Positions 9,504-18,550 of a stretch of DNA of 64,000 nucleotides are shown piece after piece; position 1 is the stretch's first letter, and the number at the start of each line of letters is the position of its first letter. The notes beneath the pieces are model-generated. The model was not told the DNA's origin, ran no database searches, and saw only the letters and a list, made by a program, of their open reading frames with translations. The position numbers and the translations under genes are program-made. Source of the DNA: Allomuricauda ruestringensis DSM 13258 (GTDB lineage Bacteria; Bacteroidota; Bacteroidia; Flavobacteriales; Flavobacteriaceae); contig NC_015945.1 in assembly GCF_000224085.1 (NCBI RefSeq), positions 248,001 through 312,000 on the forward strand, read 5' to 3'.

Positions 9504-11604
9504 AAAAGACCTTCAACATTTGGAATTAAGTTCGGAGTTCGGAGTTCGGGGTTCAGAGTTGGAGAATACCCATAACTCAAAACTCATAACTCATAACTAT
9601 AGCCATACCAACTTTGCTGCGGGTATTTCCCCATTCCTTCGCGGCCCCTACTCCACCATGTATGTCCGTAGACCTTGGACCATACGCCAATATGCAGGTT
9701 TTTCAACTGCCGAGGAAAGCAATGCGTTTTATAGAAGAAATTTAGAGGCAGGTCAAAAAGGGCTTTCCGTAGCCTTCGACCTCCCCACGCACCGTGGTTA
9801 CGACTCGGACAACGACCGCGTGGTCGGAGATGTAGGAAAAGCTGGAGTCGCCATAGATTCCATAGAGGATATGAAAATTTTGTTCAATGGTATTCCTTTG
9901 GATAAAATGTCCGTTTCCATGACCATGAACGGAGCCGTAATCCCCATTATGGCTTTTTACATTGTGGCAGGCTTGGAACAAGGTGTTTCTATGGACCAAC
10001 TTTCAGGAACCATTCAAAACGATATTTTGAAGGAATTTATGGTGCGGAACACCTACATCTATCCCCCTACACCTTCCATGCAGCTGGTTGCCGATATTTT
10101 TGAATTCACCAGTAAACATATGCCGCGGTTCAACAGCATCAGTATTTCCGGGTACCACATGCACGAAGCAGGAGCTCCAGCATCCATGGAACTGGCTTAT
10201 ACTTTGGCCGATGGTATTGAGTACATCCGAACTGGGATAAAAGCAGGCTTAAAAATTGATGAGTTCGCTCCAAGACTTTCCTTTTTTTGGGGTATCGGGA
10301 TGAATCATTTCGCCGAAATCGCAAAAATGCGGGCCGGACGCATGCTTTGGGCCAAGTTGGTAGATCAATTCAATCCATCCAACCCAAAATCATTGATGCT
10401 TCGAACGCACAGCCAAACGAGCGGATGGAGCTTAACGGAGCAAGACCCTTTCAACAATGTGGCCAGAACCACCATTGAGGCTATGGCGGCAGTTTTTGGC
10501 GGTACCCAAAGCCTACATACAAATGCATTGGACGAAGCGATTGCGCTACCTACGGATTTCTCGGCACGAATTGCGCGGAACACACAAATCTATTTACAGC
10601 AGGAGACACAGATCACCAAGACCGTAGACCCTTGGGCAGGAAGCCATAAAGTGGAACAATTGACTCAAGAAATCGCCGAAAAAGCTTGGGAACTGATTCA
10701 AGAGGTGGAAAAATTGGGCGGAATGACGAAGGCCATTGAAAAAGGCATCCCAAAAATGCGCATTGAAGAAGCCGCCGCCAAAAAACAGGCACGTATCGAT
10801 AGCGGTCAGGATATTATCGTTGGGGTAAACAAATACCGATTGGAGAACGAGGACGACCTTCAAATTTTGGAAGTGGACAACGCCAAGGTTCGCAAGCAAC
10901 AAATGGCCCGCTTGGAGCAAATACGAAGCAGCAGGGATTCCAAAGCTGTGGAAAAGTCGCTCGAAGAAATACGTGTTGCTTCCAAAAAAGCCATGGAAAA
11001 TGATTCTGACCGTGGAAATTTGTTAGCTTTAGCGGTAGAAGCAGCCAAACAGCGTGCTACCCTTGGTGAGATTAGCAACGCCATGGAAAGTGCCTTTGGA
11101 CGATATAGAGCTAAAATTCAATCTTTTACTGGAGTGTATTCCAAAGAAATCAAAAACGACGAAAGTTTTGAAAAGGCCCGTAAATTGGCCGATGCCTTTG
11201 CCGAGCAAGAAGGACGAAGACCACGTATAATGGTTGCTAAAATGGGTCAGGATGGTCACGACCGTGGTGCCAAAGTAGTAGCCACTGGTTATGCCGACCT
11301 AGGTTTTGATGTGGATATTGGGCCTTTGTTTCAAACACCAGCCGAGGTCGCAAAGCAAGCCGTAGAAAACGACGTTCATGTTTTGGGGATTTCATCCCTT
11401 GCCGGTGGACATAAAACTCTGGTTCCAGAAGTGATTCAAGAGTTGAAAAAATATGGTCGGGAAGACATTATGGTGATTGTGGGGGGAGTAATTCCAAAGC
11501 AAGATTACAAGCATTTGTTGGGCAATGGAGCGGTTGCGGTTTTTGGGCCGGGAACCAAAATTGCAGATGCAGCCACCGAAATACTCAACATTTTGCTAGA
11601 CTGA
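9496..11604 (+). CDS. scpA: Methylmalonyl-CoA mutase large subunit
   Basis: 702 residues. The catalytic barrel begins with [20 protein letters not shown] (near residues 47-66), the substrate-binding signature of methylmalonyl-CoA mutases. It includes [12 protein letters not shown], with the active-site His. The C-terminal cobalamin domain has [15 protein letters not shown], whose DxHxxG histidine ligates cobalt, then the S-L and GG motifs ([17 protein letters not shown]). It makes succinyl-CoA from the methylmalonyl-CoA produced via the carboxylase operon upstream. Residues about 12-35 are translated from a short-period DNA repeat and have no counterpart I recognise in the family. The true start could differ, but the 8-nt overlap with mutA supports this ATG. 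Confidence 0.93.
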   Translation: MSRKDLQHLELSSEFGVRGSELENTHNSKLITHNYSHTNFAAGISPFLRGPYSTMYVRRPWTIRQYAGFSTAEESNAFYRRNLEAGQKGLSVAFDLPTHRGYDSDNDRVVGDVGKAGVAIDSIEDMKILFNGIPLDKMSVSMTMNGAVIPIMAFYIVAGLEQGVSMDQLSGTIQNDILKEFMVRNTYIYPPTPSMQLVADIFEFTSKHMPRFNSISISGYHMHEAGAPASMELAYTLADGIEYIRTGIKAGLKIDEFAPRLSFFWGIGMNHFAEIAKMRAGRMLWAKLVDQFNPSNPKSLMLRTHSQTSGWSLTEQDPFNNVARTTIEAMAAVFGGTQSLHTNALDEAIALPTDFSARIARNTQIYLQQETQITKTVDPWAGSHKVEQLTQEIAEKAWELIQEVEKLGGMTKAIEKGIPKMRIEEAAAKKQARIDSGQDIIVGVNKYRLENEDDLQILEVDNAKVRKQQMARLEQIRSSRDSKAVEKSLEEIRVASKKAMENDSDRGNLLALAVEAAKQRATLGEISNAMESAFGRYRAKIQSFTGVYSKEIKNDESFEKARKLADAFAEQEGRRPRIMVAKMGQDGHDRGAKVVATGYADLGFDVDIGPLFQTPAEVAKQAVENDVHVLGISSLAGGHKTLVPEVIQELKKYGREDIMVIVGGVIPKQDYKHLLGNGAVAVFGPGTKIADAATEILNILLD
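9531..9600 (+). repeat. Degenerate 7-bp repeat arrays inside the mutase coding region
   Basis: Five tandem heptamers of type TTCGGAG (9531-9565: two perfect, then TTCGGGG, TTCAGAG and TTGGAGA) are followed after a 6-nt spacer by four heptamers of type ATAACTC (9572-9599). The two arrays are partly complementary in their GAGTT/AACTC cores, so the whole can fold back. The block is 70 bp, stays in frame with scpA, and encodes part of the N-terminal extension before the conserved barrel. Confidence 0.8.
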
Positions 11605-11654
11605 CCCACATAACAATCTCGTAAATAAAACTTTAACTTTCTTTAACGCAGCAT

Positions 11655-11676
11655 ACAGGGGTTATTCACCCCCTGT
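11655..11676 (+). terminator. Hairpin after the mutase operon
   Basis: ACAGGGG (11655-11661) pairs with CCCCTGT (11670-11676) over an 8-nt loop, about 50 nt after the scpA stop. No T-run follows, so termination is only a guess; it could equally be a leader element of parA. Confidence 0.35.
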
Positions 11677-11711
11677 TAACAAATTACATTTTATCGCATC
11701 CTAAATAATCG

Positions 11712-11719
11712 TATTTTTA
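11712..11719 (+). promoter_or_regulatory. Candidate -7 box of the parAB operon
   Basis: TATTTTTA, 20 bases before the parA ATG, with a TTTT about 20 nt further upstream. It is one base off the consensus TAnnTTTG. Confidence 0.4.
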
Positions 11720-11738
11720 GCACCTAACTTACTATGAA

Positions 11739-12512
11739 ATGGGCAAGATTATTGCAATTGCAAACCAAAAGGGCGGTGTAGGTAAAACTACCACTACGGT
11801 AAACCTAGCAGCCTCCTTAGGTGTGTTGGAAAAAAAGGTGTTATTGATTGACGCCGACCCCCAAGCCAATGCAACATCGGGTTTGGGTGTTGATGTTGAC
11901 TCTATTGAAAAAGGTACATATCAACTTTTGGAACACACCATGAGTGTTGAAGAAGTAACCATTCCCACGGATTCCCCAAATGTGGATTTGGTACCCGCAC
12001 ATATTGACCTTGTTGCCATCGAAATTGAATTGGTGGACAAAGACAATAGGGAATATATGATGAAAGAGGCCCTGAAGAATTTGGGTGATAAGTATGATTT
12101 TGTATTGATAGATTGTGCTCCATCTTTGGGATTGTTGACCTTGAACGCACTTACCGCAGCCGATTCCGTGATGATACCCATCCAATGTGAGTATTTTGCC
12201 TTGGAAGGCCTTGGCAAACTTTTGAACACCGTAAAGAGTGTCCAAAAAATACACAACAACGATTTGGATATCGAGGGAATGCTCTTGACCATGTACGATT
12301 CCAGGTTACGTCTCTCCAACCAAGTTGTGGAAGAAGTGAAAAAACACTTCGCGGATATGGTCTTTGACACCATCATCCAAAGAAATGTCAGGTTAAGTGA
12401 AGCCCCGAGTTACGGGGAAAGCATCATAAAATACGATGCAAGCAGCAAAGGTGCTTCCAATTATCTTAACTTAGCCAACGAAATTTTGAAGAAAAACAAG
12501 GAGAAAGTTTAG
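11739..12512 (+). CDS. parA: Chromosome-partitioning ATPase ParA (Soj)
   Basis: 257 residues. The deviant Walker A KGGVGKTTTTVNLA starts at residue 10, the A' Asp sits in LLIDADPQANATSGLG, and Walker B is FVLIDCAPSLGLLTLNAL. The length and lack of an N-terminal DNA-binding domain place it with chromosomal Soj-type ParA rather than large plasmid ParA. It forms ATP-dependent dimers on nucleoid DNA and is stimulated by ParB. It is directly followed by parB with no gap. I found no parS palindrome in the window. Confidence 0.95.
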   Translation: MGKIIAIANQKGGVGKTTTTVNLAASLGVLEKKVLLIDADPQANATSGLGVDVDSIEKGTYQLLEHTMSVEEVTIPTDSPNVDLVPAHIDLVAIEIELVDKDNREYMMKEALKNLGDKYDFVLIDCAPSLGLLTLNALTAADSVMIPIQCEYFALEGLGKLLNTVKSVQKIHNNDLDIEGMLLTMYDSRLRLSNQVVEEVKKHFADMVFDTIIQRNVRLSEAPSYGESIIKYDASSKGASNYLNLANEILKKNKEKV

Positions 12513-13418
12513 ATGGCGAAAGCAACAAAAAAACAGGCACTGGGAAGAGGCCTGTCCGCTCTTTTAAATGATCCAGAAAACGATATCAAATCAGTTTCTG
12601 ATAAAAATGCGGATAAGGTAATAGGCAATGTAGTGGAGTTGGACATCAATTCCATTGAGGTCAACCCTTTTCAGCCACGTTCCAATTTTAATGACGAAAC
12701 CCTTGAAGAATTGGCGAGCTCCATTCGTGAACTGGGTATTATACAGCCAATAACGGTCAGGAAACTGGATTTCAATAAATTCCAATTGGTTTCAGGTGAA
12801 CGTAGGTTCCGAGCATCAAAATTGGTCGGACTGGAGACCATTCCGGCCTATATCCGAATTGCCAATGATCAAGAATCCTTGGAGATGGCCTTGGTGGAGA
12901 ACATCCAAAGGCAAGATTTGGATCCCATTGAAATTGCACTTTCGTACCAAAGACTTATCGACGAGATACAGATTACCCAAGAAAAATTGAGCGATCGTGT
13001 GGGGAAAAAACGCTCCACAATCACCAATTATCTTCGCTTGCTGAAACTGGATCCCATTATCCAAACCGGAATGCGGGACGGTTTCATAAGTATGGGGCAC
13101 GGTAGGGCACTCATCAACATTGATAAGAAAAAAGAACAAATCGCCATTTACGAAAAAGTGGTATCTAATGGTTTGTCCGTAAGAGCCACGGAGCAATTGG
13201 TAAAAGCTCGAAAAGAACCTCAAAGTAATGGCTCCGACAAGAAAAAAAGCACATCGGACGTGCCCGAATTTGTTTCTAACAGCTTGGATTCCATTAAAGA
13301 GCGACTCGCTACAAAGGTGGACATCACCACATCAAAAAACGGAAAAGGAAAAATTGTGATACCCTTCCATTCAGAGGAAGACTTTAAGCGTATCAAAAAA
13401 TTGTTGACAGGTGAATAA
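12513..13418 (+). CDS. parB: Chromosome-partitioning protein ParB (Spo0J)
   Basis: 301 residues. The N-terminal tail KKQALGRGLSALL is the ParA-stimulating motif found in chromosomal ParB. The CTPase/nuclease-like domain contains NPFQPRSNF, the GERRFRA box (SGERRFRASKL) and VENIQRQDLDPIEIA. The helix-turn-helix follows (around KLSDRVGKKRSTITNYLRLL). The C-terminal segment includes the dimerisation region. It loads at parS and spreads as a CTP clamp. Its stop lies inside the next gene, whose GTG start overlaps it by 8 nt. Confidence 0.95.
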   Translation: MAKATKKQALGRGLSALLNDPENDIKSVSDKNADKVIGNVVELDINSIEVNPFQPRSNFNDETLEELASSIRELGIIQPITVRKLDFNKFQLVSGERRFRASKLVGLETIPAYIRIANDQESLEMALVENIQRQDLDPIEIALSYQRLIDEIQITQEKLSDRVGKKRSTITNYLRLLKLDPIIQTGMRDGFISMGHGRALINIDKKKEQIAIYEKVVSNGLSVRATEQLVKARKEPQSNGSDKKKSTSDVPEFVSNSLDSIKERLATKVDITTSKNGKGKIVIPFHSEEDFKRIKKLLTGE

Positions 13419-14067
13419 AAACCTCCTTTTATTGTTCTTTGCCTTTTTGTTGTTTCACTCAGGATTTTCTCAGGAAGAAGAGGAAAAAGAAAACACAAAA
13501 CAGCCCCAGCAAACCAAAGAGGTAGATTCCATTGCTCAAAATATGGAAGGGGAAGGCGTTACTTTTGAAGAAGTCTCCAAACAGGAGAACATAAATCCTC
13601 TTGCTCCCAGTAAAGCTGCCTTTTATTCGGCAATACTTCCTGGTTTGGGACAAATTTACAATAAACGCTACTGGAAAGCTCCCATAGTTTGGGGAGCCAT
13701 TGGAACGGGAATCTATGTCTATTCCTATAACAACACCGAATATCGAAGAGCAAGAAATGCCTTCAAACGCCGGCTTGCTGGTTTTGAAGATGATGAATTT
13801 TGGGATTTGAATGGTGATAACGAGGGTCCCGATGTTTCCACGGAAGCGCTACAAGAAGCACAGGAAAATACCCAAAGAGACAGGGATTTGGCTTTGGTAA
13901 TCACCATAGCGCTATATGCCCTGAACATTATCGATGCCAACGTGGACTCGCACTTAAAACAATATAATGTAAGTGATGATTTGGCCGTTGACTTCAACCC
14001 TTATTTAGATATAAATCCTTTTACCAATCAGCCAAACTACGGTATGGCCATGGTGATAAAATTTTAA
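13411..14067 (+). CDS. DUF5683 membrane protein
   Basis: 218 residues starting with GTG. A signal peptide (NKNLLLLFFAFLLFHSGFSQ) is followed by a Glu/Gln-rich linker, then the DUF5683 core: APSKAAFYSAILPGLGQIYNKRYWKAPIVW (first hydrophobic segment, seen near residues 66-95), a charged loop and a second hydrophobic stretch near ALVITIALYALNII. Function is unknown. In Bacteroidota this gene habitually follows parB and precedes dapB, as here. The GTG start, 8 nt before the parB stop, indicates translational coupling. Confidence 0.85.
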   Translation: MNKNLLLLFFAFLLFHSGFSQEEEEKENTKQPQQTKEVDSIAQNMEGEGVTFEEVSKQENINPLAPSKAAFYSAILPGLGQIYNKRYWKAPIVWGAIGTGIYVYSYNNTEYRRARNAFKRRLAGFEDDEFWDLNGDNEGPDVSTEALQEAQENTQRDRDLALVITIALYALNIIDANVDSHLKQYNVSDDLAVDFNPYLDINPFTNQPNYGMAMVIKF

Positions 14068-14070
14068 TGT

Positions 14071-14772
14071 ATGAAGATTGGTCTGTTTGGATATGGCAAA
14101 ATGGGAAAGATGATTGAGCAAATCGCTCAGGACAGAGGCCATTCCATTGTAGCAAAAATTGACGACCCTTCACAAGATGTAGATTACACCTCCATGGATG
14201 TAGCCATTGATTTTAGTACACCCGAGGCAGCTTTTGACAATATTACCAACTGTTTTAAAAACAATGTGCCCGTTATAAGCGGTACCACAGGATGGTTGGA
14301 CAACTATGCTGAAGCCATCAAAATTTGTGATGATAACAAGAGTGCCTTTATCTACGCCTCTAATTTTAGTTTGGGTGTCAATATTTTCTTTGAACTCAAT
14401 AAACATCTAGCCAAAATGATGGCTGGTTTGGAACAATACAAGGTTGTTATGGAAGAAATCCACCATACCCAAAAACTGGACGCCCCCAGTGGAACTGCCA
14501 TAACCTTGGCTGAAGGTGTTATTGAAAACACATCCTACGAAAAGTGGGAATTGGACAAATCTGGAGATAAAATCATACCAATAAAATCCATAAGGGAAGG
14601 TATGGTGCCGGGAACGCATAGCATTGCCTATGAAAGTCCCGTGGACACTATCGAAATAAAACACGAAGCACACAACAGGGAAGGTTTTGCTCTGGGAGCA
14701 GTTATTGCATCGGAATGGATACACGGAAAAACAGGTGTTTTTTCCATGAAAGATGTGTTAAACCTAAGCTAA
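14071..14772 (+). CDS. dapB: 4-hydroxy-tetrahydrodipicolinate reductase
   Basis: 233 residues. The N-terminal dinucleotide loop GLFGYGKMGKMI (residues 4-15) is followed by DFSTPEA and SGTTGW, both conserved in DapB. The catalytic motif EEIHHTQKLDAPSGTA carries the His pair, Lys and the PSGTA substrate loop. The enzyme reduces hydroxy-tetrahydrodipicolinate in the lysine and meso-diaminopimelate pathway. It is slightly shorter than the Escherichia coli enzyme, as usual in Bacteroidota. It lies 3 nt after the DUF5683 gene. Confidence 0.95.
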   Translation: MKIGLFGYGKMGKMIEQIAQDRGHSIVAKIDDPSQDVDYTSMDVAIDFSTPEAAFDNITNCFKNNVPVISGTTGWLDNYAEAIKICDDNKSAFIYASNFSLGVNIFFELNKHLAKMMAGLEQYKVVMEEIHHTQKLDAPSGTAITLAEGVIENTSYEKWELDKSGDKIIPIKSIREGMVPGTHSIAYESPVDTIEIKHEAHNREGFALGAVIASEWIHGKTGVFSMKDVLNLS

Positions 14773-14788
14773 AAAACGTAACAAGAAT

Positions 14789-14805
14789 TTAGACCTAAGG
14801 TCTAA
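14789..14805. promoter_or_regulatory. 17-bp palindrome between dapB and lepB
   Basis: TTAGACCT-a-AGGTCTAA is a perfect palindrome with 8-bp arms, 17 nt after the dapB stop and 18 nt before the lepB ATG. It could be an operator, a processing hairpin or a weak terminator; there is no adjacent T-run on the plus strand until 14815. Confidence 0.4.
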
Positions 14806-14822
14806 CAAAGAAACTTTTTTAT

Positions 14823-16562
14823 ATGGACGGTACACAATGGATTATTTTTATCCTGGTCATCCAGGTTATCCATTTCTTGGGAACATGGAAACTCTACGTT
14901 AAGGCAGGCAGAAAACCATGGGAAGCCGCCATACCTATTTATAACGGCATTGTTTTGATGAAAATCATTAACAGACCTTGGTGGTGGGTGCTGTTGTTGT
15001 TCATCCCGATCATCAATTTATTGATGTTCCCCGTAGTTTGGGTGGAAACCATCCGAAGTTTTGGAAAGAATTCCCTTGTAGATACTTGGTTGGTGATTCT
15101 TACACTTGGTCTTTACATTTATTACATCAATTATGCTGAAGATGTACAATATATTGAAGACCGTAGCCTAAAACCAAAAACGGGATTGGGCGAATGGGTG
15201 AGCTCCATTGTGTTTGCCATAGTTGCCGCCACTTTCGTGCACACGTACTTCATTCAACCTTACGTGATTCCAACAGGATCCTTGGAACGTACCTTGCGTG
15301 TTGGTGACTTTTTGTTTGTTAGCAAATTCCATTTTGGTGCACGAGTACCTATGACCACATTGGCCGCGCCTATGGTTCATGATACGCTTCCCGTACTGAA
15401 AACAAGATCATATTTGGCCGATGTAAATCCGGAAACCTATAAAACTTCTTGGATAAACAAGCTTCAACTACCCTATATGCGTTTGCCTGGTTTTGAAAAA
15501 GTTGAAAAAAATGATATTGTGGTATTCAGCTTGCCAGCTGACACTCTTTATCAATTCTTTAAAGCTCAGAAAGCAGTTATAAAGCCAATTGACAAGAAAT
15601 CAAATTATGTAAAACGTTGTGTGGGAACTCCTGGGGATTCTCTCGAAGTAATCAATGGATATGTTTATATCAACGGCAAACAGCTTCAACTTTCGGACAG
15701 GGCAAAACCGATGTATATGTATGATATTTATGCCCAAAATGGAGTTTCCAGTAAATACTTGGAAGAGGTTGATGCCTCTGACTACGTTCGAAAATACATA
15801 GCATCCAATATCAACGAATCCCAATATAATGGATTGGCTCCTTATATTTCTGGTGCAAGACCAACTGACAATGGAAAAATTGAGCTTTACACACAGGAAA
15901 ATGGCATTCCAACCGATGTTATTCGTGAATTGCGGCTTTCCCTTACGGAAGAAAAGCCACGTTCTCGAATGGCCAATTTAACTGATGAAATGGTCTCGGC
16001 ACTTAGAAACAATCCCGCTATTGATTCTGTAGTACAGACCGTTGAACCCAAAGGGGAATATGGTGGGGCTTTCCCTCAAAAACCCAACCTATATCCTTGG
16101 AACAACGATAACTTTGGGCCGATTTATATTCCCAAGAAAGGGACCACCGTGGAAATCAATTCGAGGACCATTCCGTTGTACAAAAAAATCATCCGCGATT
16201 ACGAGCACAACGATGTAAAAGTAACAGGAAACAAAGTACTCGTTAACGGTGAGGAAGCCAGTACCTATACGTTTAAACAAGACTATTATTGGATGATGGG
16301 AGACAACCGCGATCATTCCGAGGACAGCAGAACTTGGGGCTATGTTCCTGCAGACCACATTGTGGGCAAACCTGTTTTTCTTTGGATGAGCTTTGACAAC
16401 TTTAGACAGGGAATCGCCAACTGGAGGGTGCGTTGGGACCGTGTATTTACGACTGTTGGTGGTAGTGGAAAGCCTGTATCATACTTCTGGTACTTTATAG
16501 GGCTTTTGGCAGCATGGTTTATTTTTGATTTCTTCCGCAAGAGAAAGAAAAAGAAAGCATAG
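14823..16562 (+). CDS. lepB: Signal peptidase I, long Bacteroidota type
   Basis: 579 residues, about 1.8 times the Escherichia coli enzyme. The first 110 residues are extra: three hydrophobic segments with a DUF5684-like pattern (KAGRKPWEAAIPIYNGIVLM). The protease follows: membrane helix, then VIPTGSLERTLRVGDFLFV with nucleophile Ser153, and YVKRCVGTPGDSLEV with general-base Lys264. The late box DYYWMMGDNRDHSEDSRTWG is conserved. Roughly 200 residues are inserted between the Lys box and the GDNR box, another Bacteroidota feature. It ends with a further C-terminal membrane helix and a Lys-rich tail. It cleaves signal peptides of exported proteins on the periplasmic face. Confidence 0.92.
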   Translation: MDGTQWIIFILVIQVIHFLGTWKLYVKAGRKPWEAAIPIYNGIVLMKIINRPWWWVLLLFIPIINLLMFPVVWVETIRSFGKNSLVDTWLVILTLGLYIYYINYAEDVQYIEDRSLKPKTGLGEWVSSIVFAIVAATFVHTYFIQPYVIPTGSLERTLRVGDFLFVSKFHFGARVPMTTLAAPMVHDTLPVLKTRSYLADVNPETYKTSWINKLQLPYMRLPGFEKVEKNDIVVFSLPADTLYQFFKAQKAVIKPIDKKSNYVKRCVGTPGDSLEVINGYVYINGKQLQLSDRAKPMYMYDIYAQNGVSSKYLEEVDASDYVRKYIASNINESQYNGLAPYISGARPTDNGKIELYTQENGIPTDVIRELRLSLTEEKPRSRMANLTDEMVSALRNNPAIDSVVQTVEPKGEYGGAFPQKPNLYPWNNDNFGPIYIPKKGTTVEINSRTIPLYKKIIRDYEHNDVKVTGNKVLVNGEEASTYTFKQDYYWMMGDNRDHSEDSRTWGYVPADHIVGKPVFLWMSFDNFRQGIANWRVRWDRVFTTVGGSGKPVSYFWYFIGLLAAWFIFDFFRKRKKKKA

Positions 16563-16584
16563 GTAATCCTAATTAATTTGTTCT

Positions 16585-17217
16585 TTGAAGATTCTTGTTC
16601 ATCCATCTTATTTTCCTAGCATTGCTACATTTGCGGTCATTGTTCAACATGAGGTAATTTGGGAGGCCCATGATAATTTTCAGAAGCAGACTTATAGAAA
16701 CCGCTGCTATATTTCCACGGATAAGGGCAAACACATGCTCAACATCCCCATTAAGCACGTAGGCGGCAAAGACGGACGTCAAAAATATGCCGATGTTACC
16801 ATGGAGAACAGCTACAACTGGAAAAAGGAACATTGGCGTACTTTGGAAACCGCATACAGGACCTCCCCATTTTTTGAGTTTTATGAGGATGAGCTGAGAC
16901 CTCTTTATGAAGGAAATGACGACTCACTATATAACTTCAATCTAAAAACTATTGAAGTAATTGCAGCTTGTATCGGAGTGGAGGTTCCAACAGAAAAATC
17001 TGAAAAATACGAAGTGGACCCAGAAACAGTCTTTGATGCTCGTTTTTTGGCTGATGCAAAAAAGGGGAAAGACTGGGACGTGGAACCCTATTCCCAAGTA
17101 TTTGAAGAACGCCATGGGTTTGTTCCCAATTTAAGTGTGCTGGATCTCCTGTTCAACGAGGGAACCAACACACTCACCTATCTAAAAAGTTTATCTTTGG
17201 ATTTAAAACATGCTTAG
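16585..17217 (+). CDS. WbqC family protein
   Basis: 210 residues. It begins KILVHPSYFPSIATFAVIVQ and continues WEAHDNFQKQTYRNRCYI, the typical opening of WbqC-like proteins, which are found in O-antigen loci and scattered in Bacteroidota chromosomes; their activity is not well established. The start is TTG: the frame is blocked by a stop 15 bases upstream and no ATG precedes the conserved first residues. It lies 22 nt after lepB and overlaps the next gene by 8 nt. Confidence 0.85.
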   Translation: MKILVHPSYFPSIATFAVIVQHEVIWEAHDNFQKQTYRNRCYISTDKGKHMLNIPIKHVGGKDGRQKYADVTMENSYNWKKEHWRTLETAYRTSPFFEFYEDELRPLYEGNDDSLYNFNLKTIEVIAACIGVEVPTEKSEKYEVDPETVFDARFLADAKKGKDWDVEPYSQVFEERHGFVPNLSVLDLLFNEGTNTLTYLKSLSLDLKHA

Positions 17218-17518
17218 GCATCTCATCCATTATGGAATTCATTTCTTGGTGCCAATTCTGATTGCGGTTTGGTTTTTTAAGGATAATAGAATTAAGGTGG
17301 CTTTGATTCTACTCGCAGGGATTATCATCGATATAGATCACCTTTGGGCCAATCCCCTATTTGACACCAACCGTTGTAGTATTGGGTTTCATGCCCTGCA
17401 TAGTTATTGGGCAATTGGCATTTACTGCATACTACCCTTTTTTAAACCTACACGAATTATTGGATTGGCATTGATCATTCACATAATCGCTGACACTATA
17501 GATTGTTTACTGATGTGA
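17210..17518 (+). CDS. DUF6122 small membrane protein
   Basis: 102 residues with three to four hydrophobic segments. It has a histidine-rich pattern (RHLIHYGIHFLVP, IDIDHLWANP, FHALHSYW, LIIHIIADTIDCL), which is the DUF6122 layout. The His/Asp positions at membrane edges suggest metal or lipid-phosphate handling, as in YdjM-type metal-dependent membrane hydrolases, but that is inference. It overlaps WbqC by 8 nt and its last 12 nt overlap the 3' end of the convergent phosphatase-family gene. Confidence 0.78.
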   Translation: MLRHLIHYGIHFLVPILIAVWFFKDNRIKVALILLAGIIIDIDHLWANPLFDTNRCSIGFHALHSYWAIGIYCILPFFKPTRIIGLALIIHIIADTIDCLLM

Positions 17519-18544
17519 GTTGAAGCGCAAAGTGGCCATAACAGGATAGTGATCGGACAATCGCTCATTAAAATTTTGATGGGAAAGTACTTCAAACTCA
17601 GGGTCGGCCAATATATAATCGATACGCAATGGAATCTTCCAGAAATCATACGTACGACCAAAACCTTTGCCCTTTTCCAAAAAAGTATCTTGCAAATCTC
17701 CTTTTACTATTTTGTAGATGTTGGAAAACTGTGTGTTGTTTAAATCACCACAAACTATATTGGTATAAGAGCTGTTCTCAAAATGTTTCCTGAATATCTC
17801 TGCCTGTTCCAACTGCTTTGAAAATGTATGGACCAACCTTTTATATGTCCTCTCCGACTTTTCCCCATCTGAAAAATTATCGGTACTGGGTCTTATTTTA
17901 AACGATTGCAAATGCAGATTATAAACCCTAATGGTATCTTTTCGAAATAAAATATCTGCATATATAATGTTGTTCTGTGTACTGGGAAGATCCAACGAAC
18001 CACTACTTATTATTGGGAACTTGGAAAATATAGCTTGAGTTGCTCTTTTATTGGGATGAGGTGTTTCACTACGGTATGGATATTGTCTCAGTTGCTGATA
18101 CCGTGCTCTATTGTGTTCCTGCACACAAAATATATCAGGGTCATGTTTCTTAACAAATTCAATAATACTATCGCCAACACCAGGTTCCTCCATCCATCCA
18201 TTTTTGTTGAAACCCCACACATTATAGGACATAATTTTCAAGTCGGATGATTCTTTTTGGGGAACATGGTTATTGCCCAATCCATAAAAAGGTCCAAACA
18301 TTAAATAACCGAGTAAAACAGCAGTAAAGGACAACAAAAATTTCCTTTTCAATCTAGCGGCCCAATATAATAGAAACAGAATGTTGACGGCAAAAAGAAA
18401 AGGCACAACTAAACTCAATACAGAAATAGCAGAGAAAAATCGCAAGGGAACATATGAAATTACTCCAGTAAGTATCAATAGGAATGCTATCAGAATATTG
18501 ACTGCATAAACCACCCTATTCCATATCGAGGTCGATTTCTCCAC
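17507..18544 (-). CDS. Endonuclease/exonuclease/phosphatase family protein, membrane-anchored
   Basis: 345 residues. About 100 N-terminal residues form three hydrophobic segments. The catalytic domain starts at LKIMSYNVWGFNK and has IFCVQEHNR (metal-binding Glu), YNLHLQS, VCGDLNNTQFSN (catalytic Asp/Asn), FWKIPLRIDYILAD and finally RLSDHYPVMATL (Asp-His pair). All catalytic positions of the DNase I-like fold are present. Substrate may be a phosphodiester, a phospholipid or nucleic acid outside the cytoplasm, given the membrane anchor. It is the last gene of the TPR-ribH-mutL-rhomboid run, 6 nt after the rhomboid gene. Confidence 0.85.
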   Translation of the reverse strand: MEKSTSIWNRVVYAVNILIAFLLILTGVISYVPLRFFSAISVLSLVVPFLFAVNILFLLYWAARLKRKFLLSFTAVLLGYLMFGPFYGLGNNHVPQKESSDLKIMSYNVWGFNKNGWMEEPGVGDSIIEFVKKHDPDIFCVQEHNRARYQQLRQYPYRSETPHPNKRATQAIFSKFPIISSGSLDLPSTQNNIIYADILFRKDTIRVYNLHLQSFKIRPSTDNFSDGEKSERTYKRLVHTFSKQLEQAEIFRKHFENSSYTNIVCGDLNNTQFSNIYKIVKGDLQDTFLEKGKGFGRTYDFWKIPLRIDYILADPEFEVLSHQNFNERLSDHYPVMATLRFNSHQ

Positions 18545-18550
18545 GGGCTA

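Noticed and set aside
11739..13418. parAB as a sign of a plasmid or integrated element
   Set aside because: The ParA is the short chromosomal type, and the flanking dapB, lepB and other core genes indicate a chromosome.
11605..13420. parS sites expected near parAB
   Set aside because: I looked for the TGTTTCACGTGAAACA-type palindrome here and in other intergenic regions and saw none. The origin is probably elsewhere or parS lies outside the window.
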